Source of the DNA: Chelativorans sp.
GTDB lineage: Bacteria; Pseudomonadota; Alphaproteobacteria; Rhizobiales; Rhizobiaceae
Length of the DNA stretch: 64,000 nt
Direction of reading: 5' to 3'
NCBI RefSeq assembly: GCF_031180965.1
Contig: NZ_JAPSLH010000011.1
Coordinates: 1-64,000 of the forward strand
The notes below the pieces were generated by a model. That model was not told the DNA's origin and did no database searches. It saw only the letters and a list, made by a program, of their open reading frames with translations. The translations under genes were made by a program, and so were the position numbers. Positions within the stretch are counted from its first letter, which is position 1. Every line of letters begins with the position of its first letter. Of this stretch, positions 48,328-57,504 are shown in pieces.

Positions 48328-49797
48328 ATGAAAGCAGACGGAAGCCTGGAGGCGGTGCAAAAGGGACAGCAGGATGTGCGCCGGCCGGACATCGTGCTCA
48401 TCCTGTCCGACGAGCACGCGCCACATTTCTCATCCATCTATGGAAACGACTTTGTCGCGACGCCTAACCTTGCCCGGCTGGCCGGCGAGGGCATGACCTT
48501 TGATGCCGCCTATTGCTCCTCTCCCTTGTGCGTTCCCTCGCGCATGTCGTTCATGACCGGGCGCTACCCCTCCCGCATCGGCTGCTTCGACAATGGCTCA
48601 CCCCTGCCGAGCGATATACCGACGCTTGCCCATGTGCTGAGCGCTTGCGGCTATGAGACCGTGCTCATCGGCAAGATGCACTTCATCGGGCCTGATCAAC
48701 TCCATGGCTTTGAACGGCGGCCGGTCGATGATGCTCGCGTGTGCGGCAACGCGATCGAGGCGCCCGACTGGAGCGAGCCGCTGGCGACCATCTCCGATGC
48801 GCGCAGCCGTCTCACAACCGCCGGGATCGGGCATACGCCGCATCTCGAACAGGATGAGGATGTGCTCCATCATGCGCTGCAATTTATTGAGGAGCGTGCC
48901 GCCGCGGGGCCCGAGCGGCGGCCCGTTTTCCTATGCATCTCCTTCAACGCCCCGCATTTTCCGCTGAAGGTGCCGGAGCACTATTTCGCCCGCTATAAAC
49001 ACGCGAACATTCCCCTGCCGCAGGTAACGCGAGATGAGCTGGATGCACAACATCCGTTTCACAAGCGCCTGAGGCGCTATTTCGATATTGAGGAGGTGGA
49101 TGAGGCGGTGGTGGCGAAAGCGCGCGCAGCCTATTTTGGGCTCGTTGCGCATCTGGACGACATGATAGGCGCCATCCTCAATGCCATGGATGGTGCGGCG
49201 CCGAGAGGATTCGACCCGCTGCTTTGCTATGCATCGGATCACGGTGAAATGCTGGGCGAGCACGGCCTGTGGTGGAAATGCTGCCTGTTCGAGGAATCGG
49301 TGCGTGTTCCGCTCATCATCCGCTGGCCGGGCGTGGTAGAAGGTGGGGAACGCTGCGCTGTTCCGGTTTCCCTGCTCGATCTTTCCGTGACCTTTGCCGA
49401 CCTTGCCGGAGCCAGCCAGAAACCGGCAACGCGGGCGTTTGTCGAGGAAGCCGACGGAGAGAGCTTGAAGCCCACGCTTGCAGGCGGCACAATCCGCCCT
49501 GAGCGCGCCGTTGTCTCAGAATATCTGGCCCATGCCGCTGAACGACCGATCCGCATGATCCGCCAAGGCTCCTGGAAATACGTCTACTACCATGGGGAGC
49601 CGGATGAACTCTTCCATCTGGATGACGATCCGCGCGAGCGGACCAATCTCGCCGAGCGACCGGACCTTGCCGGGATGAAAGCTGCGCTTCGGGGGCTGCT
49701 TCTCGAAGGCTGGTCTCCCGATGAGCTTGACCGGCGTATCCGCCAGAGCCAACGCGAGCGCCGGCTGATCGCAGCCGCAGAGGGCGCGCGGGCATGA
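48328..49797 (+). CDS. type I sulfatase (Cys-type CxPSR), choline-sulfatase-like, no evident signal peptide
   Basis: 'RRPDIVLILSDEHAPHFSSIYGNDFVATPNLARLA...PLCVPSRMSFMTGRYPSRIG...IGKMHFIGPDQLHGFERR'. Confidence 0.94.
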   Translation: MKADGSLEAVQKGQQDVRRPDIVLILSDEHAPHFSSIYGNDFVATPNLARLAGEGMTFDAAYCSSPLCVPSRMSFMTGRYPSRIGCFDNGSPLPSDIPTLAHVLSACGYETVLIGKMHFIGPDQLHGFERRPVDDARVCGNAIEAPDWSEPLATISDARSRLTTAGIGHTPHLEQDEDVLHHALQFIEERAAAGPERRPVFLCISFNAPHFPLKVPEHYFARYKHANIPLPQVTRDELDAQHPFHKRLRRYFDIEEVDEAVVAKARAAYFGLVAHLDDMIGAILNAMDGAAPRGFDPLLCYASDHGEMLGEHGLWWKCCLFEESVRVPLIIRWPGVVEGGERCAVPVSLLDLSVTFADLAGASQKPATRAFVEEADGESLKPTLAGGTIRPERAVVSEYLAHAAERPIRMIRQGSWKYVYYHGEPDELFHLDDDPRERTNLAERPDLAGMKAALRGLLLEGWSPDELDRRIRQSQRERRLIAAAEGARA

Positions 49798-50837
49798 GCC
49801 TGGACGAGGTCAGTCTCGCCAAGGACCGGCAGCGCAAGTCGGTGACGCTCAAGGACGTGTCGGAAGCGGCCGGCGTGTCACTCATCACGGTCTCGCGCGC
49901 CCTGCGCCAGCCCGACACAGTGACCCCCGCCACCCGCCAACGCGTGCACGAGGCGATCAACGCCACGGGCTATGTGCCCAACCTCATGGCGCGGGCGTTG
50001 GTATCGAGCCGGTCCAACATCGTCGGGCTGGCTGTCCCAACCATCAGCGCCTCGCTCTTCGCTGATCTTGCCGAACTCCTGGCCAAGGTGCTGCAGGAGC
50101 ACGGAAAGCATCTTCTGCTTGGCATCTATGACTGGTCGCCGGAGAAGGAATACGACGTCGTGACAACCTTCATGGGGCGGCAGGCGGACGCGCTGGTGCT
50201 GACCGGATACTCCCATTCGGCCGAGCTCAGGCAGCGGTTGGAGCGCTTCGACGGCCCGATCGTGGAGATGGGCAGCATCCGGGCGAAGCCGATCGACATG
50301 GGGGTCGGCTTCGATAATTTCGCAGCCGCCGCCGAGATGACGCGGCACCTGATCGATCGCGGCTATCGGAAGATTGCCCTCGTGCATGGCTCGACAGAGA
50401 ACAACGATCAGGCGGCGGAGCGCTACCAGGCGTTCCGCACGGTGATGCGCGAAGCGGGATTTTCGGTAGACGATGGTCACATCATTTCGGTGCCAACGCC
50501 CACCACCATGGAGCAGGGGCATGCGGCGATGTTCGAACTGCTTGACAGCCCGCGCCCGCCGGACGCGGTGTTCTTCCAAACGGACAATCTCGCCCATGGC
50601 GCGATGATGGCCTGCCTCTCGCGCGGCGTTGCCGTGCCAGCCGGGGTGGCGATCGCCGGCTTCGGCGATCTTGCTATGTCAGCCCTCCTGCCGGTACCGC
50701 TTACCACCGTAAAAGCGCGCCTTGAAGCGCATGGCCGTGAAGCGGCTTCGCTTATTCTTACACGATTGCGGGGCGAGAGGCCCATTTCACCAGTACACGA
50801 CGTTGGATACGAGTTGCTGATCCGGGAGAGCACATGA
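49794..50837 (+). CDS. LacI-family transcriptional regulator
   Basis: 'VTLKDVSEAAGVSLITVSRALRQPDTVTPATRQRVHEAINATGYVPNLMARALVSSRSNIVGL'. Confidence 0.95.
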   Translation: MSLDEVSLAKDRQRKSVTLKDVSEAAGVSLITVSRALRQPDTVTPATRQRVHEAINATGYVPNLMARALVSSRSNIVGLAVPTISASLFADLAELLAKVLQEHGKHLLLGIYDWSPEKEYDVVTTFMGRQADALVLTGYSHSAELRQRLERFDGPIVEMGSIRAKPIDMGVGFDNFAAAAEMTRHLIDRGYRKIALVHGSTENNDQAAERYQAFRTVMREAGFSVDDGHIISVPTPTTMEQGHAAMFELLDSPRPPDAVFFQTDNLAHGAMMACLSRGVAVPAGVAIAGFGDLAMSALLPVPLTTVKARLEAHGREAASLILTRLRGERPISPVHDVGYELLIREST

Positions 50838-51209
50838 ACGCGGTCGTATGATCCATGGCTGAACGGCTTTCTTGATTGTGATCCGCTCCAGGTCGTCCCC
50901 GACCGTTTTCTCGTTACGCCACGCATTGGTACTCCGGCGACAACGATGTGCGAGCTATCCTTTGCTGTTGCGATCCGCCTCCCAGCTTCTTAATTGCGAG
51001 CGCGAAGTCTCCCGCATTGCGCAAGCGCGCCTCATCGACGGAGTCCAGCAGACCCAGCCCTTGTCATTCGATGCCAGCCACGTCTCGAACTCTTCGAAAG
51101 TACCGACCTCGAACCCCTTCTCGAAAACGTTGGGTACATGTTCGAGACGGATAAAATATTGCGAATTTCAGCAGTTTTTCCTGAACCGGCTTCCGACAGG
51201 ATAATTAAG

Positions 51210-51668
51210 AAATCGGCATGATAACTGGTTTCCATTGGCGACACATGCGCCCTCCAACGGTGGCCACAACTCAACGCCCGTGGCACCCGCGCGAAATTCC
51301 ACAACCTCACTAGCCGCCAATCGCCGCGGCGCTCCTCATCAACGGCCTGTTCGTTACGCGTGACGTGAAACGGCGTGCGTTCCCAACCTTTGGTCGTCTT
51401 CATCTCAATCAGCCGATTGCCACGAACCGCTCCAGTGATGCGCTCTGCGATGCGCGGCACCGCCGCATCGATCGCAGCTAGCGAGGCTGCGCGTTCCTGA
51501 ACAGGCAGATAGGTGAGGTCGATATCGTCCGAAAGCCGTGGCAGGTCCGGGATGAATAGATTGATGGCCGTGCCGCCCTTCATCGCAAAGCAATTTTTCC
51601 GCTGCGACTGAAGGCAGCGCGCGGATCAGGAGCGCGACCTGGTTGCGGTGGGCATCATGAAAAGCCAT
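51210..51668 (-). pseudogene. AbiEii-type nucleotidyltransferase toxin N-terminal part joined to a DUF3883-like C-terminal segment; frameshifts
   Basis: 'MAFHDAHRNQVALLIRALPSVAAEK' (frameshift in A5) 'NCFAMKGGTAINLFIPDLPRLSDDIDLTYLPVQERAASLAAIDAAVPRIAERITGAVRGN' then 'RLIEMKTTKGWERTPFHVTRNEQAVDEERRGDWRLVRLWNFARVPRA...AHVSPMETSYHADF'. Confidence 0.7.
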
Positions 51669-51973
51669 CAGGGTGCCTCTTCCAGTTCTTTCGGCACGAT
51701 CTGGTAGGTGGGATCGTAGCGCCCCTCCTTGACCAGCATGCGCTTCCCCGAGCCAAGATCGATTGCAGCGCGCTCAATGTGTTTGAGCCACGCGTGGCGA
51801 TGCCGATCGGCAAACGCTTCGGCAGCGGACAAGCAGCTTCTGCAGCCCCGCGGAGTAAGATCGCTCAGTTCTTCCATCAGCACATCGACCTGATGGAAGC
51901 TTTCATGATCGGGCAGCTCGTCGAGAAGCTGGAGGATCGCACAGGTGCTGAAACCGTCAGCGGCCAATCCCAT
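51668..51973 (-). pseudogene. AbiEi-type antitoxin C-terminal part (5'-truncated)
   Basis: 'LPDHESFHQVDVLMEELSDL...EAFADRHRHAWLKHIERAAIDLGSGKRMLVKEGRYDPTYQIVPKELEEAP'; stop overlaps the AbiEii start (TGATG). Confidence 0.65.
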
Positions 51974-52178
51974 TGTCCCCAGGGAAGGAAGCGCAATCCG
52001 GCATCTTGGAGAGATCGGTCGTCGCGTATGCTGGCGTGATCCCGATCCATAACAAAGGTTTCAAACCAATAGCTCTTATTATCGGGTGTGAGCTATAGGC
52101 CGGCGAGGGCCAATCCGATGCGAATCGGCTGATGACGGTATTTTCCGCAAGAACTCCCCTAAGCGGTTGACACAGGAA

Positions 52179-53873
52179 TTACCTATCGGACAGGCTTGCC
52201 CGGTGCTCAGCTGCGTTTCGCAGCGTGGCCGCGAGCTGCTCCAGCTGGTACGGCTTCGGCAAAATCTCGAGCCCCTCGCTCCAAAGATTGGCGTTGAAAG
52301 CCTCAGCATTGCCGCTCGTCAGCACCACAGGCAGGTCAGGCTTGCGACGCCGAATCTCGCGCGCGAGCTCGATCCCGTTCATCCCGCCCGGCATCATGAT
52401 GTCGGAGAACACCACGTCGATCCGGCGCCCGTTAGCCAGCGCGCCGAGCGCAGCTTGCGCATTGGATGCCCGGGTAACGAGATAGCCGAGCTCATCCAAC
52501 ATTTGGCCAAGAAGGGATGCCACCTCGTCGTCATCCTCCACCAACAGCACGCAGAGGGCGGGCCCAGATAGCCCTGGCGCGATGTGGGTGGCAGCCCCGT
52601 CCATCTCGGGCGCCGGCGCCTTTGAAGAACGGGGCAGAAGCAGGGAGACGGTGGTGCCTACGCCGAGCCTGCTTTCGATGGTTACCGTACCGCCCGATTG
52701 CTGAGCGAAGCCATAGACCTGGGCCAATCCCAGCCCTGACCCTTTCCCGACCTCCTTGGTCGTGAAGAACGGTTCGAATACCCGTTGAAGAGTCTCCTCG
52801 GACATTCCGGTCCCGTTGTCTTCGACCGACAACCTGACGAAATCGCCGGAAAGATTCCCATCCTTCATTTCAGGCACGTTGTATGCCCGGACAACGATTG
52901 TGCCACCATTTGGCATTGCGTCCCGCGCATTCACGGCCAGGTTCAGGATCACCAGCTCAAGCTCGCCGGGATCGATCTCGACCGGCCAGAGATCCTCGTC
53001 CGCTTCCAGTCTCACATCGACGTCCCCGCGCAGGCTGCGCTCCAGCAACTCGCGCATCCTGCTGATCTGGCGTGACAAATCTACCGGCTGTGGATTGAGT
53101 TCGGTTCTGCGGGAAAAGGCAAGCAGCTGGCGTGTCAATCGAGCACCGCGCTCGATCGCCTGGCGCATACTGTCGACGATGCGGACGCGCAATCCGAGGT
53201 CGTCCCTCCGCTCCAGCATTTGTAGGCCAGCCGAAATCACCATCAGCAAGTTGTTGAAGTCATGCGCTACGCCGCCGGTCAGCTGGCCGATCGCTTCCAT
53301 TTTCTGTGCCTGCCGCAACGACTTTTCCGCACGCTCACGCTCACGAATTTCGTTGCGCAGCTCGATATTGGCTGTGGCCAGCTCGCGTGTCCGCTCCACG
53401 ACCAGCGCTTCGAGTTGCTGGGCTGCGCGTTCGCGTGCGGCGAGAAGATCGCGGAGCTGATACTGGCGCTTGCGGGCGCGCAGTGCCGCCCGAATGGCAC
53501 TCATCAAGGTGATGCCTTGGATCGGCCGCTCGAGCAGCGAAACGTTGCGCAGGACCTCGATCAATCTCTGCCGCCACTGCAGGATCGCGGCTTGCTCCTG
53601 CTTGCTCGTCAACACCACGAAGGGCAGGTCAGACCATGTCGGCTGCCGTTCAATCCAGCTGGCTAGTTGCTGATAATTCTGTCCGTACAGGCCCTCCTCG
53701 GCCATAAACACAGCCGCGGCGCCCTCCTCAATACCATTCAGCAACGCGCCGAAATCGGTGCAGTTCTGGGTATCTATCCCCGCTCGCCGAAGCAGTTCCG
53801 CCGACGCCGCCCCGTCACGGCCGATCGGAGCGAAAACGAGCACGCGCCCGCTATCCTCCTGTTTTGGGTCCAT
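52179..53873 (-). CDS. hybrid sensor histidine kinase/response regulator with N-terminal receiver-like domain
   Basis: HisKA 'TGGVAHDFNNLLMVISAGLQML', HATPase 'ILNLAVNARDAMPNGG'/'GKGSGLGLAQVYGFAQQSGG', C-terminal REC 'DVVFSDIMMPGGMNG'. Confidence 0.94.
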   Translation of the reverse strand: MDPKQEDSGRVLVFAPIGRDGAASAELLRRAGIDTQNCTDFGALLNGIEEGAAAVFMAEEGLYGQNYQQLASWIERQPTWSDLPFVVLTSKQEQAAILQWRQRLIEVLRNVSLLERPIQGITLMSAIRAALRARKRQYQLRDLLAARERAAQQLEALVVERTRELATANIELRNEIRERERAEKSLRQAQKMEAIGQLTGGVAHDFNNLLMVISAGLQMLERRDDLGLRVRIVDSMRQAIERGARLTRQLLAFSRRTELNPQPVDLSRQISRMRELLERSLRGDVDVRLEADEDLWPVEIDPGELELVILNLAVNARDAMPNGGTIVVRAYNVPEMKDGNLSGDFVRLSVEDNGTGMSEETLQRVFEPFFTTKEVGKGSGLGLAQVYGFAQQSGGTVTIESRLGVGTTVSLLLPRSSKAPAPEMDGAATHIAPGLSGPALCVLLVEDDDEVASLLGQMLDELGYLVTRASNAQAALGALANGRRIDVVFSDIMMPGGMNGIELAREIRRRKPDLPVVLTSGNAEAFNANLWSEGLEILPKPYQLEQLAATLRNAAEHRASLSDR

Positions 53874-55380
53874 TCTGCTCGTCCACCATGAGCGGCGCCG
53901 GATCACCGAGATATTGCGGAGTGCCTGAGAAAACGCCGCTGAACTGAGTTAGCGGGGGGCCGACCTTCAGCCCTTGATTGCTCAACTTGAATTCGCGGAT
54001 TGTGTGCTCGTGATTTCCGCTGCGCTTCTTCACCACTGACAATGCACGTCTCACCGTCCCGGCATGCTCGAAGTAACGCAGCATGAGGACGGCATCACTG
54101 AGATAGCTGATATCAACCGGCGTTTCCATCGGGCCGACAAGGCCATGCTGGGCAAGCACCAACATGCTCAGCACGCCCTGCTGACCGAGATAGCTCAGAA
54201 GCTCATGCATCTGCAGGATGAGAAAGCGCTCGTCGGGCATGGCATTCATATAGCCATTCAGACTGTCGATCACGACGAGCCGGGCACCGTCCAGCTCCAC
54301 GCTGCGCCGTACATTGTTGGCGAATTCACCGGGGGAGAGTTCGGCCGGGTCGATCTGCTGCACCCGCACCAGACCCTCCTTTATCTTGCCGCCGAGGTCC
54401 AACCCGAGCGTGCGCGCGCGCGCTTCCATGGTGCCGCGGCCTTCGTCGAAAGCGAAGATCACCGCATGTTCGCCACGATCGGCCGAGGCAATAGCATAAC
54501 TCAGCGCCAGGGATGATTTGCCGACCCCGGCAGCGCCGATCAGCAAGGCGTTGGTGCCCCGTTCCAGCCCGCCCCCTAAAAGCTGATCAAGCTCGCGGTT
54601 TCCACTCGAGGCGACCTCCGCGGAGAATTCCGCATGGTGCTCCGCGGCGATCAAGCGAGGAAAGATCTTCAGCCCGCCTCTTTCGATAATGAAATCGTGA
54701 TAGCCGCCGCGGAACTTGATGCCACGCATCTTGATCACGCGGAGCCGTCGCCGCTCCGAACCATAGTCGATCGCGAGCTGCTCCAGCAGCACCACGCCAT
54801 GGGAAATGGAATGCAGCTGGAGATCGTTCTGTTGCGATGACAGATCGTCGAGCAGAATGACAGTACATTGGCGGCTGGTGAAGAAATGTTTCAGCGCCAA
54901 TACCTGCCTTCGATAGCGAAGTGGGCTTTGCGCGAGAAGCCTTAGTTCCGACAGGCTGTCGATGACCACCCGCGTCGGGCTTAACTCCTTCACCCGCTCG
55001 AAGATCAGGTTCGTCGTCTCGCTCAGTTCCAGCTCCGCAGGGTGGAAGACGGTAAGCTCCTGGCTAGGATCAAGCGAGGTTTCGGCGGGGATCAGTTCGA
55101 AGATATCTACGCCAGAGAGCGACCAGCCGTGCCGCTCAGCGACCAGATGCAGCTCCTGCGTCGATTCCGAGAGCGTAATATATAGGACGCGCTCACCTTG
55201 GCGGGCGCCCTCGAGCAAGAACTGCAGCGCTATTGTCGTCTTACCGGTGCCCGGATGACCCTCATAAAGATAGACGCGGTTCGGATCCAAGCCGCCGCAT
55301 AGGATGTCATCGAGACCGGCGCTACCGGTCGAGATGCGCGGGTCATTCCCAACACTAGAGCTTCCCTTAGTTTCCGACAC
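53851..55380 (-). CDS. KaiC-like RecA-superfamily ATPase with two KaiC domains (GTG start)
   Basis: Two P-loops 'EGHPGTGKTTIALQF' and 'IGAAGVGKSSLALSY'; 'LDDILCGGLDPNRVYL' and 'LDQLLGGGLERGTNALL'. Confidence 0.93.
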   Translation of the reverse strand: MSETKGSSSVGNDPRISTGSAGLDDILCGGLDPNRVYLYEGHPGTGKTTIALQFLLEGARQGERVLYITLSESTQELHLVAERHGWSLSGVDIFELIPAETSLDPSQELTVFHPAELELSETTNLIFERVKELSPTRVVIDSLSELRLLAQSPLRYRRQVLALKHFFTSRQCTVILLDDLSSQQNDLQLHSISHGVVLLEQLAIDYGSERRRLRVIKMRGIKFRGGYHDFIIERGGLKIFPRLIAAEHHAEFSAEVASSGNRELDQLLGGGLERGTNALLIGAAGVGKSSLALSYAIASADRGEHAVIFAFDEGRGTMEARARTLGLDLGGKIKEGLVRVQQIDPAELSPGEFANNVRRSVELDGARLVVIDSLNGYMNAMPDERFLILQMHELLSYLGQQGVLSMLVLAQHGLVGPMETPVDISYLSDAVLMLRYFEHAGTVRRALSVVKKRSGNHEHTIREFKLSNQGLKVGPPLTQFSGVFSGTPQYLGDPAPLMVDEQNGPKTGG

Positions 55381-55629
55381 CGAACAATCTCCCCGACGAT
55401 TGCGTTCTGGGAATGATTTCTGGCTGCGCCTGGTTCCCAGTGGTTCCGGGTGACGCTCAGGGTTCGAAAGGAAACAGAGGATCGGCCAAGGCCGAACTTC
55501 GCTTGCGGCGGCCAAATATCGACGTGGCGCGCTGGTACCGCGTCAGGTCATGGCGTAAGCCTGTTTTGTGCGTCCCAATGGTGGGCGGCGCTTCTGCCTT
55601 CTGTGGGATCGCTCCTAGGGGTGCGCCTT

Positions 55630-55870
55630 CCGACCACACCTCACCTTTAGGCCGATATTGCCGGTAATGGCGTGGTTGTCGGCGAAGTTTGCAAGCCTGG
55701 TGTCGAGGGCGATTTCGCCATGGACGGCATATTTGTTGCCGGCCTAGCTATAGGTGCCGCCAAGGCCGAGCCCGCCCCACAGCCGGTCGTTCTGCGTCGC
55801 GAAGCTGGTCCCGGCAAGATTCGATCGCGTGCGCTCCGGCAGGATTTGATAAGCAATCTTGCTGCGGATC
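55630..55870 (-). pseudogene. autotransporter beta-barrel C-terminal relic
   Basis: 'AGTSFATQNDRLWGGLGLGGTYS*AGNKYAVHGEIALDTRLANFADNHAITGNIGLKVR' with an in-frame TAG. Confidence 0.6.
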
Positions 55871-56010
55871 CAACGGGTGCTTGCGGATGAGCAGCTTCAG
55901 TTTAGCCGTTGCTGCGCGCTAAGCTCATTCCGCGGTAGCGCTGCTTGATTCCGCCCTGGAGATCTTGAGCGGTGATCACCATATGACTGGCAGCCAAGCG
56001 GGAGAGCATC

Positions 56011-56310
56011 GTGTCGGAATTCATCAGCTATCTGTTCGCCATTCTTGTCGTCGGTCCGCTTCAAGCCGAACTCTCCGAGCGGCTTCAGGGCGTCCCGTCC
56101 ACGGAGATTGTACAGGCCGGCCGCGCCTGCATTTCGGAGGGTGGTCCCGAGCTTCTCCGGCGGGCCCGGGAGGACTGGGCGTGGGCCGCCGCGAATGCGA
56201 TCGGGGTTGGAGTGGGCGTGATCGACCCGCTCAACCTGTTGGCCGGTCACAGCGGGGATTGCGATCGGCTCTTGCAGGCTGTTTCGAATCGAAGCGGGGG
56301 CGAAGCCTGA
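56011..56310 (+). CDS. hypothetical protein, 99 aa
   Basis: Open frame 'MSEFISYLFAILVVGPLQAELSERLQGVPSTEIVQAGRACISEGGPELLRRAREDWAWAAANAIGVGVGVIDPLNLLAGHSGDCDRLL'. Confidence 0.5.
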   Translation: MSEFISYLFAILVVGPLQAELSERLQGVPSTEIVQAGRACISEGGPELLRRAREDWAWAAANAIGVGVGVIDPLNLLAGHSGDCDRLLQAVSNRSGGEA

Positions 56311-56479
56311 AAGAAGAAGAATCCAGAGGCGACGTCAGAATTACAGAGACATAGCGATTAGGCTTCGCTCCATCGGTCGGCGACCACAGGGAGCGACGAT
56401 CTAGGATTGCTGCCGTGTTCTCCGATGGCCGGGTGATCACGACTGACAACGGCGCTGAGCACGCTAGCTCAGGACGCCT

Positions 56480-57169
56480 TCATATGGATACTTCGGAAGG
56501 CAAGTGGACGCCCTCTTCAGTGACCACCACGTCCAGAGCTATGTCATGGCGTTGTGGGTAAATCGTAGGAATCGCGGCAACGCTATAGCCCACTCCTACT
56601 ACCCGCGGCCGCTTTGGCAGGACCGCAAGTGTTCGATCGAAGAAGCCGCCTCCATACCCCAGACGATAGCATGCCGGATCAAAGCCGACGACCGGCGCGA
56701 TGACGACGTTCGGAGTAACCTCTAGCGCGCTCGGCGGAGGAACGGGAATATTCCAAATGCCTTTCTCCAGCGCATCACCCTGGGTCCAGGCGCGGAAGAC
56801 CAGCGGCGCACCGCGTTGCACCACGACGGGGAGTGCCGTGCGGCCGCCCTTGCGGGAAATCCGCTCCAAGAGCGGCCGAAGGTCGGGCTCGCCGCGGAAA
56901 GGCCAGTAAGCGCTCACCGTTGCTCCCGCAACTTCCCCGATAATTTCCTCAAGATAGGCAGCGATCCGCTCTCCGTACATCCGCCGGCGGCCAGCGGGGG
57001 TTTCGAGCCGCGCCTGTATCAGCCGCTCGCGTTCTGCTTTCCGCCAACGCATTACGTCCAGGCGCTGCTGCGGATCCGTGGCATCCGGTGCCGGATCAAC
57101 TTCATGCATGAAGCACGGCGGCGAGGCATATCCCGCCGGTCGCTTGTCTTCATCACTCGTCATACGCAA
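56480..57169 (-). CDS. 5-formyltetrahydrofolate cyclo-ligase family
   Basis: 'VSAYWPFRGEPDLRPLLE...PVVGFDPACYRLGYGGGFFDRTLA'. Confidence 0.9.
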   Translation of the reverse strand: MRMTSDEDKRPAGYASPPCFMHEVDPAPDATDPQQRLDVMRWRKAERERLIQARLETPAGRRRMYGERIAAYLEEIIGEVAGATVSAYWPFRGEPDLRPLLERISRKGGRTALPVVVQRGAPLVFRAWTQGDALEKGIWNIPVPPPSALEVTPNVVIAPVVGFDPACYRLGYGGGFFDRTLAVLPKRPRVVGVGYSVAAIPTIYPQRHDIALDVVVTEEGVHLPSEVSI

Positions 57170-57504
57170 TCTCCTGAACGGCGGAGCTCAAGCTCTTCAC
57201 CGTTGACGCTCACGCTTCGGAGACGCTTGAGGTGAAGACAGCAGTCCGATCCCGCGTCAATATCCGGCCACGTAATCGCAGCCGCAACTGAAAAAATCCG
57301 GCGAGTGCTTGCGGGGAATAGGTGCCGAGCGCGGAGGTGCCCTAGCCGTTGCGGGGTCGCAAATTTCCGCGCGACCCGCTTCGGGGATCGCATCCGCCGT
57401 CGCATCGGGCTTCTAGCCGCATCGAGAGCTTGTCTTGCGGAGAGCTTCTCGGATGCGATCAAAAGCATCCGGAGAGGCATATGGTGCTTCAGGTAAAGGT
57501 CGCC

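Noticed and set aside
49878-50597. 239-aa minus ORF opposite LacI
   Set aside because: LacI frame has clear HTH and ligand domain; antisense shadow.
50950-51140. Minus-strand frame 'EHVPNVFEKGFEVGTFEEFETWLASNDKG' / 'GLLDSVDEARLRNAGDFALAIKKLGGGSQQQ'
   Set aside because: Looks protein-like across a frameshift, but I could not assign a family; left unannotated.
54064-54516. 150-aa plus ORF opposite the KaiC-like gene
   Set aside because: Antisense shadow of a conserved ATPase.
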